From: Lachnospiraceae bacterium UBA3820
GTDB taxonomy: Bacteria > Bacillota > Clostridia > Lachnospirales > Lachnospiraceae
Assembly (NCBI GenBank): GCA_002369325.1
Contig: DFDU01000004.1
Span: forward strand, 11,793 to 49,192
Length of the DNA stretch: 37,400 nt
Reading direction: 5' to 3'
Part shown: piece after piece, positions 33,798 to 37,400 of the stretch
How the letters are laid out: each line of letters opens with the position of its first letter
Numbering within the stretch: the stretch's first letter is position 1
Notes under the pieces: model-generated
The model's input: the letters and a program-made list of their open reading frames with translations, nothing else
Told to the model about the DNA's origin: nothing
Databases searched by the model: none
Made by a program: the position numbers and the translations under genes

Positions 33798-33838
33798 TTA
33801 TCAAAAAAACATGTAACCCTTTATACACTTTTTGATAA
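33798..33838 (-). other. Hairpin at the 5' end of the por leader
   Basis: A 10-bp AT-rich stem, TTATCAAAAA with TTTTTGATAA, encloses 21 bases. By the promoter at 33847-33875 transcription would begin near 33840, so the hairpin would lie at the very 5' end of the por mRNA. Such 5' stems often slow RNA decay. With no T-run where one would be needed and low GC, it is a poor terminator. Confidence 0.5.
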
Positions 33839-33846
33839 ACTTCTTT

Positions 33847-33875
33847 ATTATATACTAAATTATTTTAAAATTCAA
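33847..33875 (-). promoter_or_regulatory. Sigma-A-type promoter of the por operon
   Basis: On the minus strand TTGAAT (33870-33875) is followed by exactly 17 bases and then TATAAT (33847-33852). It lies just past the stop codon of the gene at 33881 and serves porC at 33768. A perfect -10 and four of six -35 matches suggest a strong housekeeping promoter, as expected for this enzyme. Confidence 0.8.
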
Positions 33876-33880
33876 ACTTT

Positions 33881-34735
33881 TTAATAATTATGCATATATG
33901 ACAATGTATTTATTATATCTATAATCACCTGCGTGTCCTGATTCATCTTTGCAACCTCTTCCAAATAGTCCACTTTCTTTGAATAATCATGATCAAATGC
34001 ATCCGATTTCATATTTATTCCGATAAACAGCTTATTTCCCATAAAATGTACGGCAACATTTCCGTATTTTGCATTTAACGCACTTATTCTTTCCATCATT
34101 TGAGGTGTCAAAAAATAAAAAGCGTCATGTTCATAAAATGCATCAGTTTTAAATATTCTGTTAAAATTACCGCTTTCGAGTTTTATCTTTTGATTATTTG
34201 AGCCGGCCTTATAAAAAAAGGTATTTGAAAAGCATCTTACGGACGCAACGTTTTTATGCGGAAAGTCAAAGGCGAACATTCTTCCTTTAAAATATGTTGT
34301 AGTATGCGAATTCTTTCCGGAAGTATGATATTGTACGGTAACATCAGACTGTTCGAAATGAATTCCGTTATAAAATGCCGACAAATAATCCTCGCTATAA
34401 AATCTGTTACCCAATTGAACTAAATTAAAAAGCTTCACTGCATCCTGTGTAAATCCGCTTTCCCAGGAATAATATACATTTTCAAATCTTTCAGACAAAA
34501 GCTGAGTTACAAAGGTTTGCTTATATAGGCTTTTGAACTTCTTCTTATCTTCTTTCTGGTGTTTTATCCCATACAATATCATACCCATAGAAACTATCGC
34601 CATCAAAAAGGATAATTGCGGTACAAACATAGATAAAAACAGCATAATAAACATTGGGCAAACCGTCATTACCTGATCAATCTGAACTTTTTTACGCAAT
34701 TCTTCAAGCTTTATTATCGTATCATGTATTCCCAT
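33881..34735 (-). CDS. DUF3137-like membrane protein
   Basis: The protein has 284 residues from ATG at 34735. Two membrane helices lie close together at about 24-60, with short ends. The rest (about 65-284) is a soluble beta-rich domain with the outline of the DUF3137 family: a Phe/Tyr-rich start (F-Y-S-E-D-Y ... G-I-H-F-E-Q-S-D-V-T-V-Q-Y-H), F-K-G-R-M-F-A-F-D-F, and a late F-M-G-N-K-L-F-I-G-I. No biochemical role is established for that family as far as I know. It follows the GT-C-like gene by 2 bases and ends the unit, with the por promoter directly behind it. Confidence 0.75.
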   Translation of the reverse strand: MGIHDTIIKLEELRKKVQIDQVMTVCPMFIMLFLSMFVPQLSFLMAIVSMGMILYGIKHQKEDKKKFKSLYKQTFVTQLLSERFENVYYSWESGFTQDAVKLFNLVQLGNRFYSEDYLSAFYNGIHFEQSDVTVQYHTSGKNSHTTTYFKGRMFAFDFPHKNVASVRCFSNTFFYKAGSNNQKIKLESGNFNRIFKTDAFYEHDAFYFLTPQMMERISALNAKYGNVAVHFMGNKLFIGINMKSDAFDHDYSKKVDYLEEVAKMNQDTQVIIDIINTLSYMHNY

Positions 34736-34737
34736 TT

Positions 34738-36546
34738 TTATACTTCACCACTTTCGAAATCCATATCTTTTGATATTGTTACAGCATCATCCGGTCTTGC
34801 TGCTTCCTCTTTCTCTTCCTGTTTTGACTTAACCTTTTTATTTTGATAAATCTTTGTAACTCTGTTAATAAGATATGTAAGACATAATATTCTCCATACC
34901 TGAACGAGCATTGGTCCCGAAGAACCATAGAACCAATATACAGGACTGTTAATATCGGTTGTCATCCATAATCCCCACAGGCATATCATAAATGTGTAAG
35001 CATAGAGCAAAATGATTATACCTCCGGTAAGCAAAAAAGCATATAAAGAATAAAACTCTTTTCTCTTTAATTCAAATATCATACTGGTTATCATAAATAT
35101 AAATGCACCGATTGAAATATAATTCAAAAATACGGCAAGCTTCTTATATATCTTCCATATCATGTCAAGATTAGCTCTTATAAAACGGTTATATGACGCA
35201 GTTACATAAGCTCCGTAGTCTGTAATCTCTTCATTTTCCGGAATATACTGCTCAGTGATATTCATAAGCAGCATATTTTCAAACAAGCTTTTATCATTCT
35301 CATCCATACCGTATGTCGTATATGCCACATACATTCCGTTAGTATCATAGCCGGCATATTTCGGAACTACTTTCCGGGTCAGCTTCCATGCCATATCCAT
35401 ATCATCTTTATTGAACGGTCTCATTTGAGAGGAAAGGAAAATACCTTTTTTCTTCTTCAGCATACCCGAATCGAAGCCAGCCTTTAATTCTTCATATATT
35501 TTTTTATAAAACTCATTTGTTGTTACCGCATCTTTGTAGTAGCCCGCATCCATAACAGTCTGGCGCAAAGCCCATTCCGCATGATCTCCCGGAACCTCAT
35601 TTCCGTACATAGTGACGACTTTCCAATAATTCCAGTTATAGTCCAAACCATCACCCAGGCTGTCAAGAGTCGGGCTTGCCTCTCTTGCAAGAGTAAGCGC
35701 ATCGCTTGAAACCCATATACTTTGATCATGTATTCCGCCATCATTTATTTTATATAAAAGTGATACAACCTTCGCACAATAGGTTCCCGATCTGTCATTC
35801 AGACAAAAAACACCGTAGTGTTTATAATTTATCGTTGCTATGCCCAATTCCATTATCACAACAGCAACAAACGGAATTGCCACTCCGATTAATGATTTAA
35901 TTAATCCCTTTTTATGAAAAATTCTATATATTGCCAGAATTATTGAAGCCGGCACAACAAATGCAAGTATCCAGATGTGGTCTTCCCTTAGCTCCCAAAA
36001 CATCATGAACGAAACCGCTTCACAAAGTATCCATTTCCATAATCCTTTAAGACTGTAATCTCTTCTGTAATAAATACCTATAATTGATGCAATAACCAAA
36101 AGTGCCATCCAGTGAGAAACCGAATTTCTGTATATTCTTGCAGATGTAATAGAAAGAAATCCGAACGGAGAATACAAAATCACAAGATAGATTATACCTC
36201 TGAGGAAAACATTTTTTACCTCAGGTTTTATCGCTCTTGCGAAGATAAACGAAACCGCAACCGTAAACAATCCGACACCCATTCCGTAAGGCATCGATAT
36301 AGCTCTGAAGAATGCCAGCATGATCGGATATGTAACAGATTTGATCAAAGTTACATGGCTGTACGGTCCAAGCCATTGACCTCCCAAAATAGAATATGCC
36401 TGAGAAACCATCCATTGATCGTCCATACCCGCATTTACAATGTATTCGTAGGTATAGCCGGCAGAATAAACAACTCTTAAAAGCGTCATAAAGGCAATAA
36501 AGAGCATCCATATTGTAATAATTTTATTATTATTTTTTTTCAACAT
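34738..36546 (-). CDS. Polytopic membrane protein, GT-C-glycosyltransferase-like
   Basis: The protein has 602 residues from ATG at 36546, with AGGAG about 9 bases upstream. About ten membrane helices are visible: one at 10-30, several between 75 and 235, and three or four between 450 and 550. The first outside loop carries a D-D pair (G-M-D-D-Q-W-M) followed by G-G-Q-W-L-G-P-Y, the typical place and form of the acidic motif in GT-C transferases that use lipid-linked sugars. A large loop of about 200 residues follows the seventh or so helix. The C-terminal 45 residues are charged and cytoplasmic. The LtaS-like gene lies 4 bp upstream, so a role in teichoic-acid-like or other surface polymer synthesis is likely; the substrate cannot be read from the sequence. 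Confidence 0.75.
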   Translation of the reverse strand: MLKKNNNKIITIWMLFIAFMTLLRVVYSAGYTYEYIVNAGMDDQWMVSQAYSILGGQWLGPYSHVTLIKSVTYPIMLAFFRAISMPYGMGVGLFTVAVSFIFARAIKPEVKNVFLRGIIYLVILYSPFGFLSITSARIYRNSVSHWMALLVIASIIGIYYRRDYSLKGLWKWILCEAVSFMMFWELREDHIWILAFVVPASIILAIYRIFHKKGLIKSLIGVAIPFVAVVIMELGIATINYKHYGVFCLNDRSGTYCAKVVSLLYKINDGGIHDQSIWVSSDALTLAREASPTLDSLGDGLDYNWNYWKVVTMYGNEVPGDHAEWALRQTVMDAGYYKDAVTTNEFYKKIYEELKAGFDSGMLKKKKGIFLSSQMRPFNKDDMDMAWKLTRKVVPKYAGYDTNGMYVAYTTYGMDENDKSLFENMLLMNITEQYIPENEEITDYGAYVTASYNRFIRANLDMIWKIYKKLAVFLNYISIGAFIFMITSMIFELKRKEFYSLYAFLLTGGIIILLYAYTFMICLWGLWMTTDINSPVYWFYGSSGPMLVQVWRILCLTYLINRVTKIYQNKKVKSKQEEKEEAARPDDAVTISKDMDFESGEV

Positions 36547-36550
36547 AGGC

Positions 36551-37400
36551 TTATTCTCCTACTGTTAAATACTCATCTATATATCTGTAATAATCATAAT
36601 CACAAATTTTTTCTGCCATACTAAACTTATTTCTTACCTGTGCAACCTTTGCTTCAACATAATCCTCATCCACAGGCTTTCCGTCAAGGCTTATGACCTC
36701 GCCGGTATTTGCATTATAGGAAATTCTGTCAGTTATAAAGCTTCTGTCATTAAACATAACCAATCCTTCGCTGTCTGACAGTGCATCCTGTCCTGCAAGC
36801 ATTCTTGAATCATACGGAAGTCCCATAAGATTAAGTACGGTAGGGAGTATATCGAGACTGCTGCAGCACTTTTCTACATAAACCGGCTTTTCCATGGAAG
36901 GTGACCAGATTATAAGGGTATTTTCAAACCATTCGAATGTACTATCCAATTTATGTCCGGCAAGCTCATCACACACATCTTTATTATCATACGGCACATG
37001 ATCTGCCGTAAGTACAATAAGTGTATTGTCTGCTATTCCTTTTTCTTCAAGCTTTTCCACAAGTTTTTCCATAGCAAGTTCAAGCTCATATTGACATGCA
37101 ATATAAGCCTTTGTTGTTTCGGAATACTCCATATCTTCAACCAGATCCTTATGCTTTTGAGCCATGGCATTGCCACTGAAATTATACATAACATGTCCGC
37201 TTACCGTCAGATAATATGTATGGAAAGGTTCATCATCGGCATATTCATCAAAAGTTTCATCAATCATATATTCATCTGACTGAGGCCAAAGCATATTTCC
37301 ACCCGGACCGTACTCAGGTTCAAATCCGTTTCCGACACCTATCCAATCATATCCAAGATTCGTGTGCGAAACATTTCTGTCATAATATGTATAATCATTA
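36551..37400 (-). CDS. LtaS-type sulfatase-fold enzyme, N-terminal part beyond window edge
   Basis: The frame is open to the right edge, so only the C-terminal 282 residues are seen; the ATG at 37294 inside it is not the true start because coding sequence continues upstream (N-V-S-H-T-N-L-G-Y-D-W-I-G-V-G). The visible part holds the second half of the alkaline-phosphatase/sulfatase fold: T-V-S-G-H-V-M-Y, V-L-T-A-D-H-V-P-Y (metal-binding D-H) and a later A-G-H-K-L. The S-S-L-D-I-L-P-T-V-L-N-L-M-G end is typical of LtaS and related phosphoglycerol transferases. Such enzymes act outside the membrane on lipoteichoic acid or modify glycans with phosphoglycerol. The catalytic threonine and the membrane helices would lie beyond the edge. 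Confidence 0.85.
   Translation of the reverse strand, partial: NDYTYYDRNVSHTNLGYDWIGVGNGFEPEYGPGGNMLWPQSDEYMIDETFDEYADDEPFHTYYLTVSGHVMYNFSGNAMAQKHKDLVEDMEYSETTKAYIACQYELELAMEKLVEKLEEKGIADNTLIVLTADHVPYDNKDVCDELAGHKLDSTFEWFENTLIIWSPSMEKPVYVEKCCSSLDILPTVLNLMGLPYDSRMLAGQDALSDSEGLVMFNDRSFITDRISYNANTGEVISLDGKPVDEDYVEAKVAQVRNKFSMAEKICDYDYYRYIDEYLTVGE

Noticed and set aside
36551..37294. Complete 247-residue sulfatase gene starting at 37294
   Set aside because: The coding frame continues upstream to the window edge with family-like sequence; the gene is cut, not complete.

Overview
The window comes from a low-GC, Gram-positive-type anaerobe, most likely a clostridium of the Lachnospiraceae. The pointers are a four-subunit pyruvate:ferredoxin oxidoreductase, paired GlgC/GlgD, SpoVG, a rapZ-whiA-crh block, HprK with a His-less HPr paralogue, and strong AGGAGG-type ribosome sites. 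Every convincing gene lies on the minus strand, so transcription runs from high to low coordinates. Coding density is high. No rRNA, tRNA, insertion sequence, prophage or CRISPR array was seen, and no gap between genes exceeds about 200 bases.

Region A (1-16498) is the unusual part. A LytS-type sensor kinase and a response regulator with a SARP/OmpR-like DNA-binding domain sit upstream of seven large, mostly envelope-targeted genes. These are, in transcription order: a 597-residue cytoplasmic protein with an N-terminal domain I associate with contractile-injection loci; a 280-residue membrane protein with a kinase-like outline; a four-helix membrane protein ending in a degenerate class III nucleotide-cyclase domain; a MORN-repeat membrane protein; a TolC-like secreted coiled-coil protein; and two giant related secreted or anchored proteins with glycine-rich linkers, the last cut by the left edge. 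Three promoters share one geometry. A -10 box lies 11 bp from the first of two direct repeats, and the repeats are 11 bp apart. They stand before the kinase gene (16463-16498), the 597-residue gene (14829-14862) and the TolC-like gene (8229-8262). I infer one autoregulated two-component regulon building an envelope-spanning assembly of unknown function.

Region B (16501-24305) is conserved housekeeping and carbon control. One unit is murB-rapZ-whiA-crh, between terminators at 19421 and 16501. The other is glgC-glgD-spoVG, then hprK-glk. HprK and the Crh-like protein (Glu15, Ser46) are the catabolite-repression pair, and glucokinase and glycogen synthesis are natural partners.

Region C (24423-26328) is an NfeD/SPFH (stomatin-like) membrane-microdomain pair with a small helical protein of unknown function, framed by its own promoter and a strong terminator.

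Region D (26364-33875) starts at a good promoter with porC-porD-porA-porB. It continues through a zinc-ribbon membrane protein and a membrane-anchored protein of unknown function into an aconitase-superfamily hydratase, probably as one transcript.

Region E (33881-37400) holds a DUF3137-like membrane protein, a GT-C-like polytopic protein and the C-terminal part of an LtaS-type sulfatase-fold enzyme cut by the right edge. It is probably a surface-polymer locus.
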